A stretch of DNA of 64,000 nt from Micromonospora wenchangensis (lineage in GTDB: Bacteria > Actinomycetota > Actinomycetes > Mycobacteriales > Micromonosporaceae): assembly GCF_002210435.1 (NCBI RefSeq), contig NZ_MZMV01000001.1:124001-188000 (forward strand), written 5' to 3'. Positions 55,658-63,272 of the stretch are shown here, piece by piece. The notes below the pieces were generated by a model, which worked only from the letters and a program-made list of their open reading frames with translations, did no database searches and was not told the origin of the DNA. The position numbers were made by a program, and so were the translations under genes. Positions within the stretch are counted from its first letter, which is position 1, and the number at the start of each line of letters is the position of its first letter.

Positions 55658-56748
55658 CCACGGCACCCCTGCGGCGGGCCGCCCTGCTGGTCACCGCCGT
55701 ACTGCTCGGCCTCCTCGGCGGCGCCGCACCGGCGTACGCGCACGGGGCGGACGCCCCCGACGGCACCGACTACCGCACCACGGTGACCGGGATCACCCCG
55801 GCCCGGCCCGGGCTGACCGCGCGGGCCGTCGAGGCGGGCGCCCGGCTGGAACTGGTCAACCACTCCGACCGGGACGTCGAGGTGATCGGCTACTCCGGGG
55901 AGCCCTACCTGCGGGTCGGGCCGGGCGGGGTGTACGAGAACGTCCGCTCCCCCGCCACGTACCTCAACCGCACCCTCGCCGGGGACACCGCGCTGCCCGC
56001 CGACGCCGACCCGGCCGCCGCCCCGCAGTGGCGTCGGATCGGCGACGACCGGCGGGTCCGCTGGCACGACCAGCGGGCCCTGTGGCGGGAGTCCGGGGTG
56101 CCCGCCCCGGTGGCCGCCGACCCGGGCCGGGAACACCGGGTCCGGGAGTGGACCGTCGCGTTGCGCGTCGGCGACGAACCGGTGGAGCTGCGCGGCACCC
56201 TCGACTGGGTGCCACCGCCCGACCCGTACCCCTGGTGGGTGGCCGTCACCCTCGGTGCGCTGCTGGTCGGCGCGGCGGGGCTGCTGCCGGCCGGCACCGG
56301 CGCGGGGAGCCGGGCGCTACGCGGCGTCGGCGGGGTGCTCGCCCTCGGCGGGGCCGCCGCCGTCGCCCTCGTGCTCGGCCGCGAACTGGACGCCGGGGCG
56401 CAGGGCGTCGGCGGGGTGCTGCTCGGGCTGGCCGCCGGACAGCTCTGGCCGCTGCTGACCGGGCTGGGCGCGGTGGCCGCCGGTGGGTGGGCGCTGGCCC
56501 GCCGGCCCGCAGCCGACTTCGTGCTCGCGCTGGCCGGGGCGTGCCTGGCCCTCTTCGTCGGCGTCGCCAACCTGACCGTGCTGTCCCGCGCCGTCGCCCC
56601 GGTGCCCTGGTCGGGCGGCGTCGCGCGGGTGCTGCTGACCGGGGTGCTGGTCGCCGGGGTGGGGGCGGTCGCCGCCGGCCTGCTCCGGCTGCACGCCGCC
56701 GCCCGCGCCGCCGCGCCCCGGCCCGCCGCCGAGCCGGCCCGGACCTGA
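55654..56748 (+). CDS. Exported membrane protein with mature N-terminal His (unknown function)
   Basis: 364 residues. The signal peptide ends at AYA before His30 (HGADAPDGTDY). A soluble domain of ~150 residues has ARLELVNHSDRDVEVIGY and YLRVGPGGVYENVRSP. About five membrane helices follow to residue 345. No family name is certain, but such proteins occur with copper and disulfide genes in actinomycetes. The exposed His after the cleavage site mirrors YcnI and CopC. GTG 55654 overlaps the DsbA-like stop as GTGA, so the three genes 54424-56748 form one operon. Confidence 0.8.
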   Translation: MTTAPLRRAALLVTAVLLGLLGGAAPAYAHGADAPDGTDYRTTVTGITPARPGLTARAVEAGARLELVNHSDRDVEVIGYSGEPYLRVGPGGVYENVRSPATYLNRTLAGDTALPADADPAAAPQWRRIGDDRRVRWHDQRALWRESGVPAPVAADPGREHRVREWTVALRVGDEPVELRGTLDWVPPPDPYPWWVAVTLGALLVGAAGLLPAGTGAGSRALRGVGGVLALGGAAAVALVLGRELDAGAQGVGGVLLGLAAGQLWPLLTGLGAVAAGGWALARRPAADFVLALAGACLALFVGVANLTVLSRAVAPVPWSGGVARVLLTGVLVAGVGAVAAGLLRLHAAARAAAPRPAAEPART

Positions 56749-56779
56749 CCCGCCACCGGCATCCACCTGCCGTCGGCGA

Positions 56780-57544
56780 TCAGCCGATCGGTCGGGGGTG
56801 GAAGCCGTAGGGCAGTTCGAGGCGGTGGCGGGAGAGCAGGTCGGCGTCGGCGAGCAGGTCGACGGTGGGGGCGTCGGCGACGATCCGCCCGGCGTCCAGG
56901 ATGACCGCCCGCTCGCACAGCTCCGCCGCGTAGGGCAGGTCGTGGGTGACCATCAGCAGGGTCACCGGCAGGGCACGCAGGATCCCGGCCAGCTCCCGGC
57001 GGGCCGCCGGGTCCAGGTTGGACGACGGCTCGTCGAGTACCAGGATCTCCGGGCGCATCGCCAGCACGGTGGCCACCGCCACCCGACGCCGCTGCCCGAA
57101 CGACAGGTGGTGCGGGGCGCGGTCCCGGTGCTCGGCCATCCCCACCGCGGTCAGCGCCTCGTCCACCCGGGCGGCCAGCTCGGCACCGCGCAGCCCCAGG
57201 TTGGCCGGGCCGAACGCCACGTCCTCGGCGACCGTGGGCAGGAAGAGCTGGTCGTCCGGGTCCTGGAAGACGACACCCACCCGGCGGCGGATCTCGGCCA
57301 GGGTGTCCCGGTCCCGGGACACCGTCAGCCCGCCCACGCTCACCGACCCTTCGGTCGGGGTGAGGATGCCGTTGAGGTGCAGCACCAGCGTGGTCTTGCC
57401 CGCGCCGTTCGGGCCGAGCAGGGCCACCCGCCCGCCGCGCGGCACGGTCAGGTCCACCCCGGCCAGGGCGACGTGACCGTCCGGGTACGCGTACCGGAGG
57501 CCACGGACGTCCAGGGAGACAGCGTTCTGCACGTCCCCGATCAT
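56780..57544 (-). CDS. cbiO: Cobalt/nickel ECF transporter ATPase
   Basis: 254 residues. ABC ATPase with Walker A GPNGAGKTT, Q-loop VVFQDPDDQLF (the ECF-type variant), signature LSFGQRRRVAVA, Walker B ILVLDEPSSNLD and switch VTHD. It powers metal import together with the membrane proteins encoded upstream. ATG 57544 overlaps the cbiQ stop by ATGA. The gene is last in the cbiMNQO operon and converges with the preceding membrane-protein gene. Confidence 0.93.
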   Translation of the reverse strand: MIGDVQNAVSLDVRGLRYAYPDGHVALAGVDLTVPRGGRVALLGPNGAGKTTLVLHLNGILTPTEGSVSVGGLTVSRDRDTLAEIRRRVGVVFQDPDDQLFLPTVAEDVAFGPANLGLRGAELAARVDEALTAVGMAEHRDRAPHHLSFGQRRRVAVATVLAMRPEILVLDEPSSNLDPAARRELAGILRALPVTLLMVTHDLPYAAELCERAVILDAGRIVADAPTVDLLADADLLSRHRLELPYGFHPRPIG

Positions 57545-58311
57545 GTCAGGACGACGGCGACGGCGGCGATCGCCACCGCCGCCAGCGGCACGGTCGCCGC
57601 CGCCACCCACTGCCCGGCGGTCGCCGCCCCGGCGCCCTGCCAGACCGCCGGCATCCGCCCGGTGTACCCCCGGGAGAGCATCGCCAGGTAGACCCGCTCA
57701 CCCCGCTCGAAGGCCCGCAGGAACAGCGCGCCCACCCCGGCGGCGAACCCGCGCAACTGCCACAGGAAACGCGGGTCGTCACCCCGGGAGATCCGGGCCA
57801 CCCGCATCCGGCGGGCCTCACCGACCAGCACGTCGAGGTAGCGCAGCATGAACGTGGCGATCTGGGTGACGATCTGCGGGCAGCGCAGCCGGTCCAGGCC
57901 GACGATCAGGTCCCGGGTGGTGGTCGTGGCGGCCAGCAGCAGCGACGCGAGCACCCCCAGGGTGCCCTTGGCGACGATGTTCCACGCCCCGTGCAGACCG
58001 TCCACCGACAGGCTCAACCCGGCGAACTCGGTGCGCGGGCCCGCACCGAGGAACGGCAGGGCGACCGCGAACAGCACGAACGGCACCTCGATCGTGGCGC
58101 GCAGCAGCAGCCAGCGCGGGCCGACCCGGGCCAGCGCGGCGACCACGGCGACCAGCAGGGCGTACCCGCCGAAGGCCCAGAACGCCTCGCGCGGGGTGGC
58201 CACCACCGCCACGGTGAACAGCACCATCGCGGCGATCTTCACCTCGGGCGCCAGCCGGTGCACCCGGGAGGGGGTGTCCCGGTAGAGCACGTGCGCGTGT
58301 CCGGCACCCAC
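57541..58311 (-). CDS. cbiQ: Cobalt/nickel ECF transporter T component
   Basis: 256 residues. About five membrane helices and the cytoplasmic coupling motif ARRMRVARISRG, with a second charged RGERVYLAMLSRGYTG segment, both characteristic of CbiQ/EcfT proteins that grip the ATPases. Near the start are RVHRLAPEVK residues usual for CbiQ. GTG 58311 was chosen as the first start after the cbiN stop at 58326; its ribosome site is weak, so coupling to cbiN is likely. It overlaps cbiO by ATGA. Confidence 0.9.
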   Translation of the reverse strand: MGAGHAHVLYRDTPSRVHRLAPEVKIAAMVLFTVAVVATPREAFWAFGGYALLVAVVAALARVGPRWLLLRATIEVPFVLFAVALPFLGAGPRTEFAGLSLSVDGLHGAWNIVAKGTLGVLASLLLAATTTTRDLIVGLDRLRCPQIVTQIATFMLRYLDVLVGEARRMRVARISRGDDPRFLWQLRGFAAGVGALFLRAFERGERVYLAMLSRGYTGRMPAVWQGAGAATAGQWVAAATVPLAAVAIAAVAVVLT

Positions 58312-58325
58312 GTCGTACCGCCCGG

Positions 58326-58742
58326 TCAGCCGGCGGTGCCGGCGGTCTGCCGGTCGCCGGTGTGCCGCCCGTCGGCCGGGGACTGCCCGGTGCCGGGGGT
58401 GTCGGCCGGGCCACGACGGCGCAGCAGCCAGAACACGCCACCGCCGACGGCGAAGGTGAGCAGCACGCCGGCCACCCCGGACAGGCCGGTGGAGAGGAAG
58501 CCGTTGTCCACGCCCCGGATGCCGTAGTCGGCAAGCGGGCTGTCGGCCAGCTCGTGGTCCTTCGCCTGCTGGGCCGGGCAGGAGCCGCCGGTGATCTCGT
58601 CGTCGGCGTTGACCGTGCACCCCTTGAGCAGCGACGAGTCCAGCCCGTCGGGGTGCGACGAGGCGTAGTTGCTGACCACCCCGGCCAGCACCAGGGCGAC
58701 CAGCAGGCCGGCCGCCACGAACCCCCAGGAACGCTTCCTCAC
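58326..58742 (-). CDS. cbiN: PDGLE-domain cobalt transport protein (CbiN-like)
   Basis: 138 residues. Two membrane helices (about 7-27 and 85-108) flank an extracytoplasmic loop starting SSHPDGLDSSLL, a PDGLE-type motif, and containing two Cys (GCTVNADD and GSCPAQQ). The short Pro/Gly/Thr-rich tail is cytoplasmic. CbiN assists metal loading of CbiM. GTG 58742 overlaps the cbiM stop (GTGA), so the proteins are made in sequence. Confidence 0.88.
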   Translation of the reverse strand: MRKRSWGFVAAGLLVALVLAGVVSNYASSHPDGLDSSLLKGCTVNADDEITGGSCPAQQAKDHELADSPLADYGIRGVDNGFLSTGLSGVAGVLLTFAVGGGVFWLLRRRGPADTPGTGQSPADGRHTGDRQTAGTAG

Positions 58743-59458
58743 CGGGCACCTCCGACAGCCGGGACGGGTGCCGGCGCGGTCGCCGGCCTCAGCGCGCGCA
58801 GCGCGTACACCAGATCGGGTCGGACCTTGGCCACGGTGGCGACCGTGGTCGCGGTGATCAGCCCCTCGCCGATACCGATCAGCAGGTGGACGCCGGCCAT
58901 CGTGCCGGCCAGGCCGGTCAGGTTGCCGCCCAGGTCGGTGGTGCCGCCGAGCCAGTACTGCACGACGAACCCCTGGGAGGCGACGACCACACTGACCAGC
59001 GCCGAGACGAAGGCGGTCACGGCCAGGCCGGTGGGGGTGCGGGGCAGCACCCGCAGCAGGCCGGCGATCAGCAGGTACGCCGCCGCGGTGCCGAGCAGTG
59101 CCATGTTGGTGATGTTCAGGCCGAGCATCGCGACGCCGCCGTCACCGAAGACCAGGGCCTGCACGATCAGCACCACCGACACGCAGAGCGCGCCGACCCA
59201 GGGGCCCACCAGCAGGGCGGCGAGCGCGCCGCCGAGCAGGTGACCGGAGACCCCGGCCGTGAAGATCGGGAAGTTGAGCATCTGCACGGCGAAGATGAAC
59301 GCGGCGACCAGGCCGGCCATCGGCGCGAGCCGGTCGTCCAGGTCACGTCGGCCGCGCAGCACGCAGAAGGTCAGGGCGGCCAGCGCGACGGCGGCGAAGA
59401 TCCCCGCGACCGGACCGTTGATGATGCCGTTCGAGATGTGCATCGCCAGGGTTTCCAC
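58739..59458 (-). CDS. cbiM: Cobalt/nickel ECF transporter substrate-specific component
   Basis: About 239 residues. The N-terminus has MHISNGIINGP: the Met-His followed by further residues forms the metal site in CbiM/NikM, after removal of any preceding residues. About seven membrane helices follow, with SGHLLGGALAALLVGPW and GVHLLIGIGEGLIT matching conserved CbiM segments. GTG 59458 sits 4 nt after GGAGG; the ATG at 59443 would place MHIS at the very N-terminus, as needed for the known metal site, so the functional start may be 59443. A palindrome lies upstream. Confidence 0.92.
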   Translation of the reverse strand: METLAMHISNGIINGPVAGIFAAVALAALTFCVLRGRRDLDDRLAPMAGLVAAFIFAVQMLNFPIFTAGVSGHLLGGALAALLVGPWVGALCVSVVLIVQALVFGDGGVAMLGLNITNMALLGTAAAYLLIAGLLRVLPRTPTGLAVTAFVSALVSVVVASQGFVVQYWLGGTTDLGGNLTGLAGTMAGVHLLIGIGEGLITATTVATVAKVRPDLVYALRALRPATAPAPVPAVGGAR

Positions 59459-59504
59459 GGGACCTCCAGTCGGCTGGCGGGACCAGCCTATTTCCCGGTG
59501 CGGG

Positions 59505-59527
59505 TTGTTGCCAAGATGCGGCAACAA
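59505..59527 (-). promoter_or_regulatory. Palindrome upstream of cbiM (candidate metal-regulator operator)
   Basis: TTGTTGCC-AAGATGC-GGCAACAA: 8-bp perfect arms with a 7-bp spacer, 47 bp before the cbiM GTG. Its TTGCC/GGCAA halves loosely recall Fur-family nickel (Nur) sites (TTGCAA repeats). No cobalamin riboswitch was recognised in the leader. Confidence 0.55.
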
Positions 59528-59710
59528 GGCATGGCGTTGTTCACCGCCGGGTCACCACCGCTCCCCCCACGGGCCGCCGCACCGCACGCTGCGGGAACGC
59601 CGGGACGTGGCCGCGCGCCGAGGCCGGGCAGGGCCGGGCGGCGGGGGACGCCCCGGGTGTCCCGGCGGGGATCGGCCGGGTCGTCGCAGCCCGGCGGTAG
59701 GGTCGTCGCC

Positions 59711-60187
59711 ATGACCGCGCCCGACCGGCTCGCCCCCGGCGACCCCGCACCCGACTTCACCCTCCCCACCGACACCGGGGAGACGCTCTCCCTCGCCGCG
59801 CTGCGCGGTCGCCGGGTCATCCTGTACGCCTACCCGGCCGCGATGACCCCCGGCTGCACCAAGCAGGCCTGTGACTTCCGTGACTCGCTCGCCTCGCTCC
59901 AGGCCGCCGGTTACGAGGTGGTCGGCATCTCCCCCGACCAGCCCGCCAAGCTGGCGAAGTTCCGCGAGCGCGACGCCATCACCTTCCCGCTGGTCGCCGA
60001 CGTCGACCGGGCGGTGCTCACCGCGTACGGCGCGTTCGGCGAGAAGCAGTCCTACGGCCGTACGGTGACCGGGGTGATCAGGTCCACCTTCGTCATCGAC
60101 CCGGACGGGAAGATCGAGCACGCGTTCTACAACGTCAAGGCCACCGGCCACGTCGCCAAGCTGCGCCGCGACCTCGGCCTCGACTGA
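59711..60187 (+). CDS. bcp: Thioredoxin-dependent thiol peroxidase (Bcp/PrxQ)
   Basis: 158 residues, normal for Bcp. The peroxidatic site AMTPGCTKQACDFRDS holds the peroxidatic Cys and, five residues on, the resolving Cys, as in E. coli Bcp. Other family pieces are PAPDFTLPTDTG and GISPDQPAKLAKF. It reduces hydrogen and organic peroxides with thioredoxin in the cytoplasm. ATG 59711 lies in a GGGTCGTCGCC context without a strong ribosome site, but the frame and N-terminus are typical. No operon partner. Confidence 0.93.
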   Translation: MTAPDRLAPGDPAPDFTLPTDTGETLSLAALRGRRVILYAYPAAMTPGCTKQACDFRDSLASLQAAGYEVVGISPDQPAKLAKFRERDAITFPLVADVDRAVLTAYGAFGEKQSYGRTVTGVIRSTFVIDPDGKIEHAFYNVKATGHVAKLRRDLGLD

Positions 60188-60239
60188 ACGCGCCCGGCCG
60201 ACGACCGACGATGTCGGACCTCGCCGCTACCGTGCGTGG

Positions 60240-60860
60240 GTGACCCGGTACAAGTACACGCCGGAAATGCTCGCCCAGGCGGCGGCGCAGTCCCGCAGCA
60301 TCGCCGACGTCCTGCGCGTTCTCGGGGTCCGGTTCAGCGGTGGTTCGCACGCGCACATCAGTCGTCAGCTCAAGCGGCTGGGCATCGACACGTCCCACTT
60401 CACCGGCCGACTGCACAACAAGGGTGGTCGGGGAGTCCGCACGCCCCTGACCCAACTGTTGATCAAGCGTGCAGAGGGGCGGAGGGTCCCGGGATCACGT
60501 CTTAAACGGGCCCTGGCCGCCATCGGGCTGCCGGAGGAATGCGAGGCGTGCGGAGTCGGGGCCACCTGGCAAGGTAGGCCGCTGACACTGCACGTTGATC
60601 ACATCAACGGCGACTTCCTCGACAACCAACCCAGCAATCTGCGGCTTCTCTGCCCGAACTGCCACAGCCAGACGGCCACCTACGCCGGTTCCAACCGGGC
60701 GGCGGTGTCCCCGCCGGATGTGGTTTACGATGCGGAGGCTGTGACACCCACCGGTTTTCCGATCGGCAGACGGCTCCGCCGTCGCACGCAATGGCCCTGG
60801 AAGGTGACGGTGTACACAGTGAGGGGCCGTAGCCCAAATGGCAGGAGGCATGCGGTTTAG
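60240..60860 (+). CDS. HNH endonuclease-like protein overlapping a tRNA gene
   Basis: 206 residues. An N-terminal HTH-like region (SIADVLRVLGVRFSGGSHAHI) is followed by a zinc-type HNH domain: CEACG, then LHVDHINGDFLDNQPSNLRLLCPNCHSQ with the catalytic His pair and second Cys pair. Proteins of this size are found in phages and as free-standing homing-type nucleases. The last ~12 codons lie inside a tRNA gene, and the TAG stop (60858-60860) is the tRNA anticodon. GTG 60240 has a poor ribosome site. Whether the nuclease acts on DNA here is unknown. Confidence 0.85.
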   Translation: MTRYKYTPEMLAQAAAQSRSIADVLRVLGVRFSGGSHAHISRQLKRLGIDTSHFTGRLHNKGGRGVRTPLTQLLIKRAEGRRVPGSRLKRALAAIGLPEECEACGVGATWQGRPLTLHVDHINGDFLDNQPSNLRLLCPNCHSQTATYAGSNRAAVSPPDVVYDAEAVTPTGFPIGRRLRRRTQWPWKVTVYTVRGRSPNGRRHAV

Positions 60861-60897
60861 GTCCGCATCAGTGCGGGTTCGAGTCCCGTCGGCCCTA
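60823..60897 (+). tRNA. tRNA-Leu-like gene (anticodon TAG) with a short variable loop
   Basis: 75 nt, CCA not encoded. Acceptor GGGGCCG/CGGCCCT (first pair G-T), weak D arm GCC/GGC, anticodon arm TGCGG-TTTAGGT-CCGCA with TAG at 60858-60860, variable loop TCAGT (5 nt), T arm GCGGG-TTCGAGT-CCCGT, discriminator A. The anticodon UAG predicts leucine, but tRNA-Leu normally has a long variable arm. The gene overlaps the HNH coding end by 38 nt. It may be an unusual or decaying tRNA. Confidence 0.75.
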
Positions 60898-60982
60898 CTC
60901 CCCCTCTGACGGTCGGTTCTCCGGCTGTCAGGAGGGTCACGATCGTGGGCGCACGACGCGTCGGCGCAGCAGGATCGGCAGG

Positions 60983-61510
60983 GTGAGCCTGCGTTTCGTC
61001 CTCGACCCCGATCTCACCCCCGCGCTGCGTGAGCAGATCGTCGACCTCTGGGTCGACGTCACCAACGCCGGCGGTGCCGTCGGCTTCGTCGCCCCGGTCA
61101 CCACCGCCGACGTACGCCCCGTCGCCGAGGCCAGCTTCGCCGCCGTCACCGACGGGCCGGACCGGATGCTGGTCGGCTACGAGGCTGACCGACCGGTCGC
61201 GGTGCTGTTCCTCGCCGACAACCGGTTCGGGCTGAAGGCGCACTGGGGCATCCTCAAGCGGGTGATGGTGCACCCGGCCACCCAGGGGCGCGGCCACGGG
61301 CAGGCCCTGATGCGGGAGGCCGCCCGGCGCGCGCCCGAGCTGGGCTGGCGGGCGCTGCACGTGACGGTGCGCGGCGGGCTGGGCCTGGAGAGGTTCTACG
61401 ACCGGCTCGGTTACCGCGAGGTGGGTCGGCTGCCGGGCGCGCTGCGGGTGGCGGCCGACGACGACCGCGACGAGATCCTCATGTGGCGGGACCTGGACAC
61501 CCCGGACTGA
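60983..61510 (+). CDS. GNAT family N-acetyltransferase
   Basis: 175 residues. A single GNAT domain: KRVMVHPATQGRGHGQALM supplies the acetyl-CoA-binding strand and loop (QGRGHG), and LGLERFYDRLGYREVGRLPG gives the last helix and strand. The substrate cannot be read from sequence; relatives act on amino acids, antibiotics or protein termini. GTG 60983 follows AGGATCGGCAGG. The gene stands alone after the unusual tRNA and is convergent with the expansin-like gene. Confidence 0.88.
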   Translation: MSLRFVLDPDLTPALREQIVDLWVDVTNAGGAVGFVAPVTTADVRPVAEASFAAVTDGPDRMLVGYEADRPVAVLFLADNRFGLKAHWGILKRVMVHPATQGRGHGQALMREAARRAPELGWRALHVTVRGGLGLERFYDRLGYREVGRLPGALRVAADDDRDEILMWRDLDTPD

Positions 61511-61665
61511 CCCTCCGACGGACCGCGCTCGACCGACTTCCGGTCGACCCGGCGGCGTCCGGCCGGTCCCACTCCCGAGGGACGGGCCACTCCGGCGACC
61601 GGGCGACGCCCGATGGAAGACGCTCCCCCACGGCCGAGCCGGGGTCAGGCGGCCCCCGGTGGGAG

Positions 61666-62745
61666 TCAGCCCCGGGATGTGCAGTCGACCGGCCGGCCCG
61701 CGCCCGGCTCCGCCTCCGACGCGGCGAGCGCGGGCGGGTCGCTGACCTGCGGTGCGCCGGGCGAACTGGCGGAGGCGACCGCCGACGGGCTGGCGGCGGA
61801 CCGGCTCGGGCTGGCGCCGGGGCTCGGGGAGGACGGCCGGCTGGTCGGGTTCTTCCGTACGGCGGGGGCGGTGCCGCCGTACATCGTCACGGTGCTGCGC
61901 TGGACCCGGCCGGGGGACATGGTGACGCCGGTGGCGGTGACGCGGTGGCCGTAGACGTCGGTGACCCGGACGGCGTACGGGCCGGGGCCGGCACCCGAGT
62001 CGATCTGCCAGTAGTTGTAGTCCTGCCGGACGGCGGTACGCCAGGCGCCGGAGCCCTGCCGCACCTCGACGGCGCGCAGCGGGTTGCCGTGCCCGGCGAC
62101 CAGGACGGCGAACCAGTACTGCGACGCGCCCTCCTTGATCCGGAAGGTGAGCGGGCCGGACAGTGGCGGGTCGACCGCCGCCCGGTACCTGACGTCGACG
62201 ATGCCCTGCACCGGGTCGGCGATCCGGGCGAACGCCTCGCGGGAGAGGTCGACGTGTCCGGGGGCGCACTCCGGGCACTGGTCCATGATCAGGACCCGGA
62301 CGGTGCCCCGGGGGCCGGTGACGTCGAGGTACCCGCCGCAGGCCGCACCGGCGCTGTACTCGGTGGGGCCGAGCGCCACGTACATCCGGTCGGCCGGGGC
62401 GGACGGGTAGGAGCAGTTCCCGCCGGCCCCCTTCGAGTCGTAGAAGGTGGCTTTTCCCTTGTGGACCGTACTGCCGGTGGGTGGGGCCGCCAGTGGCAGC
62501 CGCCCGGCGGCGACGGGGCCGGCACCGGCCAGCCCGGCCGGCGGGGCGGCACAGGCGGGGGCGGCTCCGGAGCGCAGCGCGAGGCTCAGCCCGAGCACGG
62601 TGGCGAGCGCGGCGACGCCACCGGCGGCCAGCCAGCGGCGGCGTCCGCCGCCCCGGGCGCGGCGACGGCCCGGCCCGGGACGTCCGGCGGGGGCAGGGCC
62701 GCCCGACCCGGGGTCGGGTTCCTGGGACACGCTGCCGTCGGTCAC
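61666..62745 (-). CDS. Expansin-like (EXLX1-type) secreted or anchored protein
   Basis: 359 residues. A basic cytoplasmic N-terminus and one hydrophobic helix (about 38-58) form a signal anchor. Domain 1 (about 95-190) is a six-stranded barrel with GKATFYDSKG, NCSYP, YSAGAACGGYLDV and the catalytic-like Asp in IMDQCPEC, and APGHVDLSREAF. Domain 2 (about 195-285) is a CBM63-like sandwich with aromatic YNYWQ. A long Ser/Pro tail ends the protein. Expansins loosen cellulose-xyloglucan contacts without hydrolysis. GTG 62745 is the likely start, with a weak ribosome site. Confidence 0.88.
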   Translation of the reverse strand: MTDGSVSQEPDPGSGGPAPAGRPGPGRRRARGGGRRRWLAAGGVAALATVLGLSLALRSGAAPACAAPPAGLAGAGPVAAGRLPLAAPPTGSTVHKGKATFYDSKGAGGNCSYPSAPADRMYVALGPTEYSAGAACGGYLDVTGPRGTVRVLIMDQCPECAPGHVDLSREAFARIADPVQGIVDVRYRAAVDPPLSGPLTFRIKEGASQYWFAVLVAGHGNPLRAVEVRQGSGAWRTAVRQDYNYWQIDSGAGPGPYAVRVTDVYGHRVTATGVTMSPGRVQRSTVTMYGGTAPAVRKNPTSRPSSPSPGASPSRSAASPSAVASASSPGAPQVSDPPALAASEAEPGAGRPVDCTSRG

Positions 62746-62808
62746 GCCGACCGATGCTGCCGCAGTGGACGACCCGGGGACAAGCGGGCTAAGCGAAAGC
62801 TAAGCCGG

Positions 62809-63126
62809 TCAGCCGATCCGGTTGCGGTGGAGCCCCGACGCGATCACGGTGAGCGACCGTAGCGGCTCGGCGGTCTCCGGTCGGGTGCGCAGCAGGTCCT
62901 CCAGGCGGACCCGCCAGCGGCCGGCTTCGACGGCGGCAGCCTCGGGCGTGGTCCGGGCCCACGGCTGGAGCCGTCGCCGGGTGTCCTGGAGGGAGCCGGC
63001 GTGCTCGGGGCCGAGCAGCGCGCCGACCTCGGCGCACAACCAGTCGAAGAGACGGTCGTCGGGGACGGCCGAGACGATCAGGCGGGCCATGTCCCAGGCC
63101 ACGCGGGGGTGGTGGAGTACCTGCAT
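62809..63126 (-). CDS. Small hypothetical protein, 105 aa
   Basis: 105 residues, soluble, mostly helical, with VLHHPRVAWDMARLIV at the start and WARTTPEAAAVEAGRWR in the middle. No family recognised and no Cys pair or signal peptide. The ATG at 63126 follows GGAGGAG at 5 nt, a strong ribosome site, and codon use is typical, so the gene is real. It follows the methyltransferase gene in the same direction after 146 bp and may be co-transcribed with it. Confidence 0.72.
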   Translation of the reverse strand: MQVLHHPRVAWDMARLIVSAVPDDRLFDWLCAEVGALLGPEHAGSLQDTRRRLQPWARTTPEAAAVEAGRWRVRLEDLLRTRPETAEPLRSLTVIASGLHRNRIG

Positions 63127-63272
63127 GCCGGCTCCTCCGTCGAGGGTGGTGGTTCGGCAATCATCGATCCGCGACGGGCCCGCAGGCAACACCCGGCCGG
63201 TGGAGTACGGCTCGGCCGGCCGGTGCCGCCGCTGCGGGCCCACGGCCGGCCCGGGTCACCGTCGGTCGGGCC

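Noticed and set aside
59459..59710. Cobalamin riboswitch before cbiM
   Set aside because: The B12-box-like conserved core was not recognisable on either strand; only a simple palindrome is visible. A covariance search would settle it.
60858..60860. Idea that the tRNA is an amber suppressor because its anticodon is TAG
   Set aside because: A UAG anticodon reads CUA/CUG leucine codons. An amber suppressor would need a CUA anticodon.
61483..62862. 459-codon frame antisense to the expansin-like gene
   Set aside because: No recognisable motifs, and the opposite strand has clear expansin domains.
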